A stretch of 64,000 nucleotides of DNA from Linanthus parryae (Eukaryota > Streptophyta > Magnoliopsida > Ericales > Polemoniaceae). The stretch spans positions 45,921,821 through 45,985,820 of the forward strand of contig JALGPY010000002.1 in NCBI GenBank assembly GCA_023055425.1, written 5' to 3'. A program made the position numbers and the translations under genes. Numbering within the stretch: position 1 is the stretch's first letter; every line of letters begins with the position of its first letter. Positions 1-10,801 of this stretch are shown one piece after another. Below the pieces are notes generated by a model, which saw nothing but the letters and a program-made list of their open reading frames with translations, was not told the origin of the DNA and made no database searches.

Positions 1-1
1 A

Positions 2-112
2 GCTAATGAGTCAAGTGTTAAGAACATGTTCTATTTTCGACTTGCTGGATCCACAAGCATGAACCGCAGAAGGGTCAACAAATGGAATGTTCGCCAAGTG
101 GAGACGGCATAG
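2..112 (+). CDS. Possible C-terminal fragment of an upstream gene
   Basis: A plus-strand frame is open from the window edge and stops at a TAG at 110-112. It would encode 36 residues, basic near the end (MNRRRVNKWNVRQVETA). I recognise no family. It could be the last exon of a gene lying to the left, or chance. Confidence 0.15.
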   Translation, partial: ANESSVKNMFYFRLAGSTSMNRRRVNKWNVRQVETA

Positions 113-775
113 TTGCACACAATGCCAGTGTATGCGCCCAACTGCAGATCAAGTATGCAACCACATGTGTACATAGAAGCATTACTACAATAGAAGCTCT
201 GCTGTGATCCACTAGCACTACAACTTTTGTTCACCTGGAAAAAATGCAAGGAGATAACATCATGGTAATGTTCCATTGTTATCTCCCTGCCTTTTGCCCC
301 CCCCCTCCCCGACCCCCCACCCCCCCCCTCTCCCCACCCCTTCTTTCCCAAAAACTATTGCATCTTCAAACACATTCGTCCTCTGCCTTCCGTTTAATAT
401 TAATCTATATTAAGTTCTCCATGTTCACAATTGCAGTTAATTAAACTGATATTCCATATTACAACAAGTTACAGTTGCAGGGATATAATACTAATACGTA
501 TGTATAATATAATAACTTGTACACAGAATAAAAACAATAAACGATCCTTGGAAATTTTGGTGAGGAAGAGAGAAAGAGGAAAAAAGAAAAGGGAAAAAAC
601 AAAAACAAAGAGTTGCATCAGTTTTTAGATTTCATAACCAACACAAAATATTCTTGTCTACATTTAATACACATGCTTCGAGATGACTTCAAATACCTGC
701 ACTTTGTAGGTCTCCTATATAATGTTACAAGATTGACTGTAAGCATTTCATGAACTATTTCTCAATCTATTCACC
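113..775. other. Non-coding stretch with a poly-C tract
   Basis: No convincing gene is seen. A cytosine-rich run at about 297-340 makes the minus-strand frame opposite look glycine-rich, which is an artefact of composition. An A/G-rich stretch lies at 563-612. The interval ends at the start of the 776 gene and probably holds its promoter. Confidence 0.5.
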
Positions 776-2175
776 ATGTCAGGCTACAATTCTGATGAAG
801 AGCATTCTTGCTGGAATTTAACCACCTTGCTAACAGACCTTCCCACCACTGAAATAAGCATTCCAACTGGGAGCTATGTTCACATCTTCTCACCCAACAA
901 CACAGTGCAGCCTAACATGGGCTCACCCTATCATCCAATGACTGGAAACACAATGTATGATGCCGGAAATCACCAATTTCACGTTATTCACAGCCCGACA
1001 TCACCAATTTTCCGCGCATCGCCTCCCAGTGGCAACGAATTTATGCATGCAGCTTACGGTGTCGGTGTAGCACTATCGCACAGTCCGCAACATTGTCACT
1101 GGAACAGTCCCCCAATGCAAAGTCCAGGGTCACCAGTCTTCTATGCATCGCCGCCTACTTGTACAGATTTCCTGCATGGCTCATACAATACAGGTATTCC
1201 CCTACCAAATTCCCCTCCACAATATAATATTATAACTCCATTGCATCTCCCCAGTATCAGTACTCCCCTCTTTCGTCAAATATTCACCCACAATCACATT
1301 CATACTCAGCCTCACCACAGAATTATGGTTCACCAATTCCAATACCAGACCATCAAGTATTAATACATTTACATTTCCCTACCCACACATCAGATTTCCT
1401 TCCGCAAATCACCGAGCAACCTTTGGTATACCAAAGTGATCTGCAATCGCCCTATGCTTCAGACAATGTTGATGATGAATGTATATTCTTCCTCGAAAAC
1501 TTGCCTCCTCCGAGACAACCGAATCCATATTTGACTTGTACGCCAGGTCATCATACTTTTACGAACCCAGGTAAAGGCAATGAAACTGCATCCTCTTCTT
1601 CAACTAGCAAGAAGATCCGCTCCCCATCTACATCATCTCTTAGAATCCACTGGTCACCTCCTGCAAAACATATCATCAAACTAAATTTCGATGGGGGATT
1701 CTACTGCGACTACAGACGTCCAACCTGGCCAACTATAGTTCGTGCTGGTCTATATCGGAATTGTACAGGTGATTGTGTGTATGCCTTCGCTGAAATTGAG
1801 CATGAGAAGAACTCTGACTTTGCAGAGGCATCTGCACTGTGCAAAGGTTTGAAGTATGCATTAGATCGGAACTGGCTTGATATATGGGCAGAGGGCGATG
1901 CCAAAAATATTATTGACCACATAACTGGTGTGTGTTCTCATGTTTTCCCAGAAGACGTTTGTTCCGAAATCGAAGAAATTAGAGAACTACAAAAAAAATT
2001 CAAATCATGTTTGATAACGTACATCCATCGTGAAGGTAACTCTGCGGCAGATGCGCTCTGTGTAGCTTTCAAACATCACGATGGATGTTATGCATTCGAA
2101 ACAATGGGTCTACCTGAACGTGTTCAGGATATTGTCGAGCAAGAAAAAAAAGGGAATACATACCGTAGAGCGTAG
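776..2175 (+). pseudogene. RNase H-fold protein with Pro/Ser-rich repeat head, frameshifted
   Basis: Two overlapping plus-strand frames appear to form one gene. The first (776 onward) encodes an acidic start followed by two related ~45-residue units, each built round an SPxSPxFxASPP core and an (H)G/AxYxxG segment. Near 1225-1235, in an AT-rich run, coding character moves to another frame, which stays open from 1228 through 1423 to the TAG at 2173-2175. A one-base loss or two-base gain would explain this. The C-terminal half is an RNase H fold of the RVT_3 type with all four expected acidic positions: D in NFDGG, E in DFAEAS, D in AEGDA, and D in NSAADAL. Such domains are the C-terminal module of plant LINEs, so a LINE origin is likely. 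Whether the shift is a true lesion or a sequence error cannot be told from here. Confidence 0.6.
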
Positions 2176-3331
2176 TAACTGGTTCTAGCATTTGTACTTG
2201 GTTCATTTTGTAACACTAACATCATCAATAATTTGTGTAATGTAATGTTGTTAATTTCGGCGAATTCACATACTCTTACCAATCCACGTTGACATTGGAA
2301 TTTGGTTAAGTAGTGTTCACTCACCAAAAAACAAATTAAAAAAAAAAGGAAAAAAAAATAAAAAATTTAAAGAAAAAAGGTTTTTTATAATACTCCGTCC
2401 AATATTTACACGGATCTACTTATTTACAAAATGAGTTCATCTGTGAATGGAGCTGTATATAAACTGAAGTACTATCCCAGACAAATTAGTTGTTGCTGTG
2501 TATAATATAATATACATTTAATTACATATATTAAGATATATGCACGAAAATCAATTTATATTGTTATTTCTACTACACCTTCGTATAAATACGCCCACAA
2601 ATCATCAGAAATGCAACGTATCAAATTTATAGCTACATTCCACGAAATTACAATAATACTATGACTAATATTTCCTATATTAATTTGAATATGTGGTAAT
2701 TTATGGCTTCTAGCCAGAAAGTAGGAAACAGTTGGAAAGAATAGACATCCCTACTGCTATTGAAATGAATGCAGCACATTGTGATAGAAAATTCAAGGCA
2801 ATGTGAGTAAGCCATTAGTTGAGGCAACAGCACAGGTTGCATGCATGCCACACATGTGGCTGCTAAAATCTGCTTGACAATCATGACTTTGTAGGAACCA
2901 ATGCATCAGCTCACCCATTACACCTATACTGTAATTCGTATTCCTAAAAAGTGAAAGATTTGGTTGAAGACACTTGTCAACAGAATTCTGAAATTTCTTG
3001 GAGACCAAGTTGAAAGAACAGATATAAATTAGTATTCCACAATTTCAACTATTTGCCGAGCAACACTTCAAGGTAACCATTATATACTAGCATAAATTGA
3101 AGATATTGTTTCCACATACACAAATCTAACAAAGTTACTTTCCAATGTGCAGATAAATAAGAGAAGTATAATCTGGATGCAAGAGTAGTATCCACTTCTG
3201 TATTGCCAGTTCAACGACGTGTGTTGTGTTCGTAATCCACGTTAGTAAGTTATATACTGCAACAAATGACCATTAGAAATATATACCTTATTTCGGTTTG
3301 TAATTATCGAAATTACGACAGATATATTTCA
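2176..3331. other. Intergenic, no gene seen
   Basis: AT-rich sequence with an A-rich run at 2333-2370 and a possible Stowaway-like start (tactccgtcc, about 2391). Short open frames on either strand here lack recognisable domains. The right part should contain the promoter of the 3332 gene. Confidence 0.45.
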
Positions 3332-3679
3332 ATGGAAAGCTGCCATAACACTGCAACTGAGCAAAACGTGACCGAGGAAACACGCAGTATTCCAAGAGGA
3401 AGGGCCGAGGGAGCAGCTATCTGTCGCAAAATATTCAACAGTGGTAAAAATGTTGATGAAATGATCACAGATACTGAAAAGGAAATTCAACGAGTGGAGC
3501 GACAAATACAAATACTGGGAAAAGTAACCTTTCTCAAGCAACAGCAGCTCGAGATCCGGACGCAATTTCTCCAAAAACTGCAGCGAATGAGCATTGCCAG
3601 TAGGCGGTCGGTAACATCCAGCACGTCATCATCGGGATCCAAGCGAAAACGGTCTCCAACAACCACAGGAGAGGATTAG
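3332..3679 (+). CDS. Small coiled-coil protein with a C-terminal nuclear signal, unknown function
   Basis: An intronless frame of 115 codons from ATG 3332 to TAG 3677-3679. An in-frame ATG at 3266 would add 22 residues of poor coding character, so the internal start is preferred. The middle (about residues 45-90) is rich in E, Q, K and L with heptad-like spacing and should form a coiled coil. The end is a serine-rich stretch followed by SGSKRKRSP, a likely nuclear-localisation signal, and an acidic finish. I recognise no family. It lies between the RNase H-like and B3 genes on the same strand and may be Helitron cargo. It could be a fragment of a larger ancestral gene. Confidence 0.45.
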   Translation: MESCHNTATEQNVTEETRSIPRGRAEGAAICRKIFNSGKNVDEMITDTEKEIQRVERQIQILGKVTFLKQQQLEIRTQFLQKLQRMSIASRRSVTSSTSSSGSKRKRSPTTTGED

Positions 3680-5004
3680 TAGAAAATGAATCTGTTAAGA
3701 TATTCTGGATGTTTGAGTTTAAATGTTGTTTTTCCGGTACTCTTGCAATTTGACATTGCAGCCGTTTCGTAGTAACTTATGCCTCATAATTTTAGGATGT
3801 CAACAACTTGTAACATCTCTTTCCTTTTTTCTTTCTTTTTTTCCCCTCTCTTTTTCCACTCTTCTTTTTTTTTTTCTTTCTTTCTTCTTCTTCTTCTTCT
3901 TCTTCCGTTTTGGTGTGCGTGTCAACAACTTTTTCTGCATCATATTATCGCATCACCATGCCATTTCGAGTTGCACACATTTGATTAAAATAACAGTGAT
4001 AAAATCTCAAATAGAGATACAGTATTTCCCTTACATTATTCGACATAAAGTTCTCCGTTTGTTATAATTTGCTAATATGTGTTTCATTCCTCATATAATG
4101 AACTTGGCGTCGCATATACATATATTACACCCAAATATGATCTTCTAATTTGTCTGCACTGTCAAAGTCATAACTGGGCACATATTATATATATATTAAT
4201 ATTACAATTTACTAGATAAAATTCATTACTTCAGAACATTAAAAAATAACGTCAGTAAGCAAAAACCTTGATCAAGATTATTACACATGACAATCAATAT
4301 AGTGTTTATGGACACCCAATTTGTGAAATACAATGAAAAATAACATTATAAAAATTTATCACTGATACCTCAAAAGCAGAGCTAACTTTATGATTTGAAG
4401 AAACAAAATATCCACATCCTAAATTTACAACTACCCAACTTCGTTGTGCTGGTAAGAAGACCTTTCAACTTCATCCTCCCAGCCAAATCTTCCCTGATTT
4501 CTAACTTTTCTCTAGCAGGTATTCCAACTTATCTCGCAATCATAATTTCGAACAGGTACTGGATGTCATAACGTATTTGTCACAGCGATCTACTTATTCA
4601 AAGTATTCCTATTCGTGATTGTTTAGGTCAGGAATTCTCCAAGTCGATTCATCAGATCTCAGCGAGTCACAGGTTCTAATATCATCACTCTACAGGTACC
4701 TGATTCCAAATAGCATCATCTTTGTCTGTATAATCGCTTACAGGAAGAAATCTACATTGCTCATATTCATTCCCTTCTGTGAACAAATAATTGACATTTA
4801 TCGGGTGCTACTGCTTTCATATGTTATATTAGTGATTTCTATTCCAGATCTGGTACCAATGTCTTGATCTATAAATAGTAAACTCCACGTAGCGACGAAA
4901 TCTGTCTGATTGGTACCGAACGGAAATAGATATATTTGTTGATAAGAAGTTCATCTTTGGTTTCAATTTAAGACACACATTGGTATATTTGGCTGGATAA
5001 CGAG

Positions 5005-5035
<31 letters not shown>

Positions 5036-5847
5036 AAAAAAAATGATCGGGAAAAAACATGTGTTGAAATTGTAAGTACAAAATTCATGAATTTAATGTT
5101 GTTAATCTAACTAATAGATTAAATTGTAGTCATGTGGAACGTGATTATACCAATAATTGTAAGTACAAGATTTATGGATTTACTGTTGTTAATCTCACTA
5201 ATAGATTAAATTGTAGTCATATGGAACGTGCAGCTTCAGAAGACAGCCTTTGCAGATATATACAATTAAGCTTATGCGTAAAATAGCAACCATACTTTAT
5301 CCAATTATGGATATTATACCAATATATATAGGCCACCGAGTCATATGGAACGTGATTATACCAATATATATAGGCCACCGACTACTCAAATACTGATTAT
5401 TTATTACAAAATTACAGATGTCCAGATATCTCAATTTTTGGAACATAGCAGGTCACTAAACACAAAACTTATTGGTCTAACTCCTTAAACCAAAAACGGT
5501 GCAGATTCAATCATGTTAAGTACAATTAATTTCTACCAGATAGTTTCCACTGCATATTGTTATTTTACGTATGAAGAGTTATAAAGAAATAGCATCAGTC
5601 TGTGAATTCATTACGTTGTGGCTGAGCAAATATCTCGTGCAAATTAACTCGCACTGACATTAATCATTCATAGTTTCAGTAAATAATCATACATGTCTTT
5701 GAATCCCCATATCGCAACTTCTGCCCAACCAATTGCTGATGTAGCATAAATGAAGAGAACGCATTAACATGCATATGTTTTAGATCGTCTCCTCTATGCC
5801 ACATTCAGTAATACAGATCACTATATTCCTCTTGCAGCTATCTGGAA
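3680..5847. other. Intergenic with low-complexity tracts
   Basis: No convincing gene in over 2 kb. A C/T tract lies at about 3820-3905, including a TTC run, and a poly-A tract at about 5007-5042. Open frames over these tracts are compositional. Short duplications at 5066-5380 are listed separately. The right end should hold the promoter or 5' UTR of the B3 gene: a good splice acceptor (cctcttgcag, ending at 5837) just before the ATG suggests a spliced 5' UTR. Confidence 0.45.
5066..5380. repeat. Short imperfect tandem duplications
   Basis: A unit of about 85 bp beginning AATTGTAAGTACAA is present at about 5068-5150 and again at 5155-5235, with scattered mismatches. Just downstream, a unit containing ATTATACCAATATATATAGG occurs twice within 5308-5380, the second time joined to another copy of the TCATATGGAACGTG segment. 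These look like local slippage or rolling-type duplications, with no coding content. Confidence 0.7.
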
Positions 5848-6774
5848 ATGAAATTCTTCCGAGTTATCACGGATCGAGATGAAGACAACAACAACTTGGT
5901 AGGCCTTATGTCGCATATATATGTGTGTATATATATACATGTATATGTGTCCTTTTTAGAAAGAAATGAGATTAAATAACATTAATATTAATTGTAATAA
6001 GAGGTAGATTTATTAAAGATCTCAAGCATCTATTCACTGCAGAGACTGCCAGATGACTTTGTGCAACATCATCGATCCAATCTTGGAATTAATGCAGAGC
6101 TTGTACTCCCAGATGGCCGAGTATGGGAGATAAAAATGAAAAGTAGAGGTAACGACATATATTTGACAACAGGGTGGAAGGAATTTGCAGCTCATTATTC
6201 GCTCTCATTTGGGCACATGCTGACTTTCAAGTACGAGGGACATTCGAAATTCAAAGTGACAATCTATGGTCTCACTACATCAGAGCTAGATTACAGTGCT
6301 GGAGCTTCTATCCTGAATGCAAGAAAGTGTGCAGCTACTCGCGCATTGAATAAGGCTGATTCCTACAAGGCTCACTGCAACAAGCCATGTTTCGCTGTTC
6401 AAATACAGAAGTCCCATTTGGAATCTTCTGGCGGACTGGTAAACTTTCAATGTTAGCTTTCATTTACAACGGCATTATATTCAATTGCAACGATAGCGAC
6501 TGACAACCTCATGTTTGCATCACAGAATATACCAATTCAGTTCAGCAGGGCATACTTGAAAGAGCGGACAACACTTGTGTACATTACAGGGACTTCCAAT
6601 AATACAACTTGGACCTGCCGTTGTAAATTCCCAGGTGGAGAGAACAGCGACAAGAGACGAGTGTCTTGGTATCAATTTGCCAGAAGCGCTAATGTACGTA
6701 CTGGAGATGCATGTGCCGTGGAATTAGTTGATCCGAGCATGCCAAAATTTCGGGTGAAAGTGTTTCCAGCGTAG
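5848..6774 (+). CDS. Two-domain B3 DNA-binding protein (REM/VRN1-like)
   Basis: Three exons give a 231-residue protein: 5848-5898, 6043-6438 and 6526-6774, all joined in phase 0 with GT-AG introns of 144 and 87 bp. The first B3 domain spans roughly residues 1-105. It starts MKFFRVIT, continues with RLPDDFVQHH just after intron 1, and contains the GWKEFAAHYSL segment and a closing (L)TFKYEG-type strand, as in REM/VRN1 proteins. The second, about residues 150-231, starts IPIQFSRAYLKE and ends with FRVKVFPA. B3 proteins bind DNA in the nucleus; REM members act in flowering and reproductive development, but the target here is unknown. The protein is almost nothing but two B3 domains and is shorter than many REM proteins. 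The gene lies within the inferred Helitron, so it may be a captured and still intact gene. Confidence 0.72.
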
Positions 6775-7763
6775 CCTCAACGTATGAAAGTACTCTGTAC
6801 TAAGAATATCCAGACATTTCTTTAAATATTGTCATTCTGTCTACCTGTTCCAGTATTGTTCTACGTTATTATCTTTGCAAAAACATAACAACCTAATGTT
6901 GCGATCTAACTATTACTTTGATGACATGCATCATGTAGCGTGTAATTCAAAGCTCTGTCTATGGTTTGCTTAATATCTAATGCATTAAGTTACATTATGT
7001 TTCATATATATTGTGACATATCAAAGTAACAATCTCTGTTCCTTTTATTTCAAGTGAACTTGGCATGTTCAGACACAACCTAACTTAACAATTCCAGCTG
7101 CAGTAATAATACAGCCAAATTTTGCATACAGGTAACAACAGTATTTCAATTGTCGCATTGGATTGAATACTATCAGACTATAACACTCACATGCTGTTGT
7201 ACAATTCAATCCCTCGAGATTCCACACATGCAAACTTCAAATAATGCATTTGTTGCAATATCTACCACATCACGAAGAGGAACTACACCTGCCCACATAC
7301 TGAATCTGCACACACAAAGTCACAGATATTGAACGGTTGGCAGAGATCTCTACAGAGCATCTCTTTTCAATTTCAGATGCAATTAGGTAACAAGCTTCCA
7401 AATAGCTCATTGATATATGGACCCTCTTGGAATGCACTCGCTGATCAGATAGTGCAGAAGTAATTGCGATCATGTGACCATCTCTGCAAATTGCACAATA
7501 AATTAACTACGAATGTGAATTGTCAATTCAAGACATGATCAACACATATGAAATAACAGGATGAAAATTCAACTTGCAATGGTTACATCGAATTTAGAAA
7601 TTACATTAATTATATATTGCAGAACATGTGAGCACAGGTATGGAAGAACTCACTATATAAGAACTGCTTCCCATGTTTAAAATCAGTATCAAATTGCAAG
7701 CAATACAATTGAGATTCAGAAGTTGTATCAATATACAACTAACAAATCCATTGTATACTGAAG
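6775..7763 (+). other. Probable 5' part of the RPA-like gene, exons unresolved
   Basis: The B3 3' UTR is followed by sequence with short coding-like patches. At about 7329-7386 a patch reads as IERLAEISTEHLFSISDAI and ends at a usable donor (AG|GTAACA). An open frame precedes it at 7150-7332. These are plausible upstream exons of the RPA-like gene, but I could not join them into one frame with confidence. Confidence 0.25.
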
Positions 7764-8144
7764 ATGATGCCGTCCAAGATCGCAGATATTCGTGCGTCAC
7801 TGGTAAAGTTAGAAAACCTCAAATTATTGTTATCACATAATGGGTGAAATTCCAGGATATCCAACTATGTGATAATATTTTTGATCTGCGTATACTTTCG
7901 TCTTCTGAATTTACAATAAGTATTTTCTACACACAATCTTTCACGGAATTCTTCTTCTCGCATATATCTGCCCTTTGCTTTTCAATCTCTCCTCTTAATC
8001 ATAATTTAACTTCATTCAAACTTGTTTATTTCATAATGCATCGTTCTGATTTCTGTTTCTCCGGCTTCATCCAACGCTGAGAAGCCTATGTATGAAGAAG
8101 CCTGGCTTAGGGTATCAACACGTATCTTTCCGACCAGTCAAACC

Positions 8145-10432
8145 TGAAATACCCCGTTTTGTGACTACGGGTATTTTGTGATATTAATATAAGTTTTGGG
8201 AAGTTAAAGTAATTATAGAGAGTTAATTATAATGCTTTGAGAGTTTGGGGGGAACTTTGTGACTTTAATCAAAGGTTTTAGTGTCTTTTACTTGAGTTTG
8301 GGGGAGGTGTTTGTCTCTTGGCAAAACTAAGGGGAAATAAGTGTCTTTTGACCTAAATTTCTTCCTACAATAAAAGTTTCCTAATCCAAGAGGGTTTCCT
8401 ACTTATGAAGTTAATTTTAATTCTAACTCTCATAAAAACCCTCATTCTCCTATTTTTCCTAATCTCTCTCACTCTCCCTACTCTACCCGTCCCTCTCTCA
8501 CTCTCTCTCTCCCTTGTGACCGACGGCAGCCACCCCACCGCCGCCGCCGCTCTCTCTCTCTCTTTTCCGGCAAGGTAACTCTCTCTCTCTCTCTCTTTTT
8601 CTCTTTTCTTTTTTTCTTTTCTCTTTTCTCTCTTTCTTTCTCCCTATCCCCGTCCGCCTCTCTCTCCGTCCGCCTCCATGGGCGGCGGGTTGAGCGGGTT
8701 GGGTTGTTTCGTTTCTTTTTCTCTTTTCTTTGTTGATCTCTTGATCTTGTGATCACTTGTTCATGATTCATGTATGTTGCATGCAATCTCTAAATTTCAG
8801 TTTGTTATGGTTAGGATCATTGTTCATGGATTCGTAAGATTTATTATCAAGTTTTAGGGTTTATCATGTTCTTGAGTGTTGGGAAGAAACCCTAGTTTGA
8901 AAGGGAAGTTTGATTGAATGATTTGGGAGTTTGAATGATCATATTAGGTGGATAACAATCTGATTTGAATGTGGGAATCATGTTATATTAGGTTTAGTAT
9001 GATTATAGGATGAACTAGATGCTTGGGGGAAAAGTTTCATGAAGATTGACAATTCCCGTATGGATATTTTGAATGAAGTTGGAAACTTGAAACTAGTGTA
9101 ACTTTTGATTCAGGAATCGAAATTAAGATCCGTTTGAGGCTAAACTTATTATTTCGAACGTTCTGAATCCAATGGAACTGTTTCTAGACCATGATCTGTT
9201 AGGTAAACTGGAGTAATAGAATTGGTGGAGTTATGATGGATTATGCATACTTTAGGATAAGGGTTTTTGAGGCAAAGCTTTAAGCTTATTTTGGAGCGTG
9301 AATTGAATGAGATGTTGGGGAAGTGTTAGAACCCTAAACCATGGACTATCATATGCATGTAATTAGTATAGCAAATATATTGCTAGAATATTGGTTTGAT
9401 TAGCATATTGTTATGTGTAGGTAACGAGTTCGTCGACGACGAGTACGTAGAGTACGTTGATTGATTGCTATTATTGGAATTTGCTTTGAGGTAAGTAAAT
9501 GTGCCAAGCCTAGTGTGCTTATCTCCTTCGTGTCAAACAAATATTTGATTTATTACGTCTCAAAATGTGTTTACATGATACATGACTTGGAATATGTGAT
9601 TTCTACTTGTTAAATGTTTTTGACGAAAACATCACCATGATAATGAATGAACTAATACGTAAAGTGGAAGATGTTGTGCGGGACGTTATTATTCTTTGGG
9701 CGGTGTTGGCTGCGGTCCCGTCTCTTTTAATCCGGTTGCAAGTCCCCGGACAATAACATGTACTCACTCCTCTGACCGGCGTAGTCTTTGGGGGGTGTCG
9801 ACACTTAAGGTCATGCACGCTGTAGTATTTGGTTTTCCCCGTCACAACAAAGTAATAATGGATTTGTTTGGTTTTGTTAACGGAACGAAGTTAACACTGG
9901 ATTTGGATTTTTCCTAATAATATGGAAATTGATTTGGAAATATATTATGGAATTGAGAACTCTTATGTTTTGAAACAAGAGTCAACTTTATTACTGCTGT
10001 GTTTGCGAAAAACTCTTACTTACAAATGAGTCTTGTTTTATAACTATCCATCATCGTTTTACATGTTTGGATGTTTGCTTACCAGTATTTCAATGCTGAT
10101 TTTGTACTGTGGTGTTTCTTTTTCATTCCGCACCACAGGTTTAGAGGAAGGTTATCGGGCGTAGAAAGGGACGCGCATCACATGGGACGACATTAGTAGT
10201 ATTGTTTTATTTGAATTGAACTCTTTAGTAGTTTAAACGCTTTAGTTGTTATTGCCGGTTTGTGGCTAGGACGAAGGTTTTCGATAATACATTATTTTAA
10301 TTGGATTTAATTTATTATTGTGGATGTGTGTGCTTGTGAACCATGTTATAAAATCTCCTTGTATCCGGGCTCCTCTCGGGTACGGAGTGACATCCCCAGG
10401 GTCTCCGGCTTGGGCCATTTGGGGGTGTTACA
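8145..10432 (+). repeat. 5' LTR of the chromovirus
   Basis: 2288 bp, starting TGAAATACC and ending GGTGTTACA. It contains a likely core promoter (CATAAAAACC at about 8432) followed by a long CT-rich, initiator-like stretch and a GCC run (about 8460-8660) resembling a plant 5' UTR. Compared by eye with the 3' LTR there are about four differences: one T-run length change near 8610, C/T at 9163, A/G at 9539 and one missing A at about 10398. Confidence 0.95.
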
Positions 10433-10434
10433 GG

Positions 10435-10447
10435 TGGTATCAGAGCC
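10435..10447 (+). promoter_or_regulatory. Primer-binding site (initiator tRNA-Met type)
   Basis: TGGTATCAGAGCC lies two bases after the 5' LTR and is complementary to the 3' end of plant initiator tRNA-Met, the usual primer for minus-strand synthesis in this group. Confidence 0.93.
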
Positions 10448-10801
10448 GGCATTCTAAAAAGACATTTGAAACTTGTTAGGGCAACTAAAATGAATATAGG
10501 AGAAAATAACTTAAAATTCGACAAGCCGTGGGAATTTGGGTAGTATGGATAGGATTGTTATGTGTAAGTGTTTAGAAAATATGATAGAAAACAAGTGCCC
10601 ATCCACCCATTCGATTTGGAGTATTCCGATTGAAATCTAAGTTAGGCCTACTTTAAGAGACTTCGTTGGGAGATTCTTCAAAAGTGTTGGAACCATCGAT
10701 TTGGAGTCTTGGAAATAATTATTGGTCTGCGATGAGTAGTCATTTGGAATACGGTTTATGCCTTTTAAATTAGAGATTTATTAAGTTGTTTCCTCTTGTA
10801 G

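Noticed and set aside
31..351. Minus-strand 106-codon frame starting with a glycine-rich run
   Set aside because: It is produced by the poly-C tract on the plus strand and has no domain or splice support.
8478..8786. Long Arg/Glu/Lys-rich minus-strand frames in both LTRs (also at 17595-18017)
   Set aside because: They are the complement of the CT-rich LTR leader; the composition alone explains them.
9603..9917. Open frames on both strands within the LTRs, repeated at 18834-19148
   Set aside because: Identical in the two LTRs by descent, with no recognisable domain; not treated as genes.
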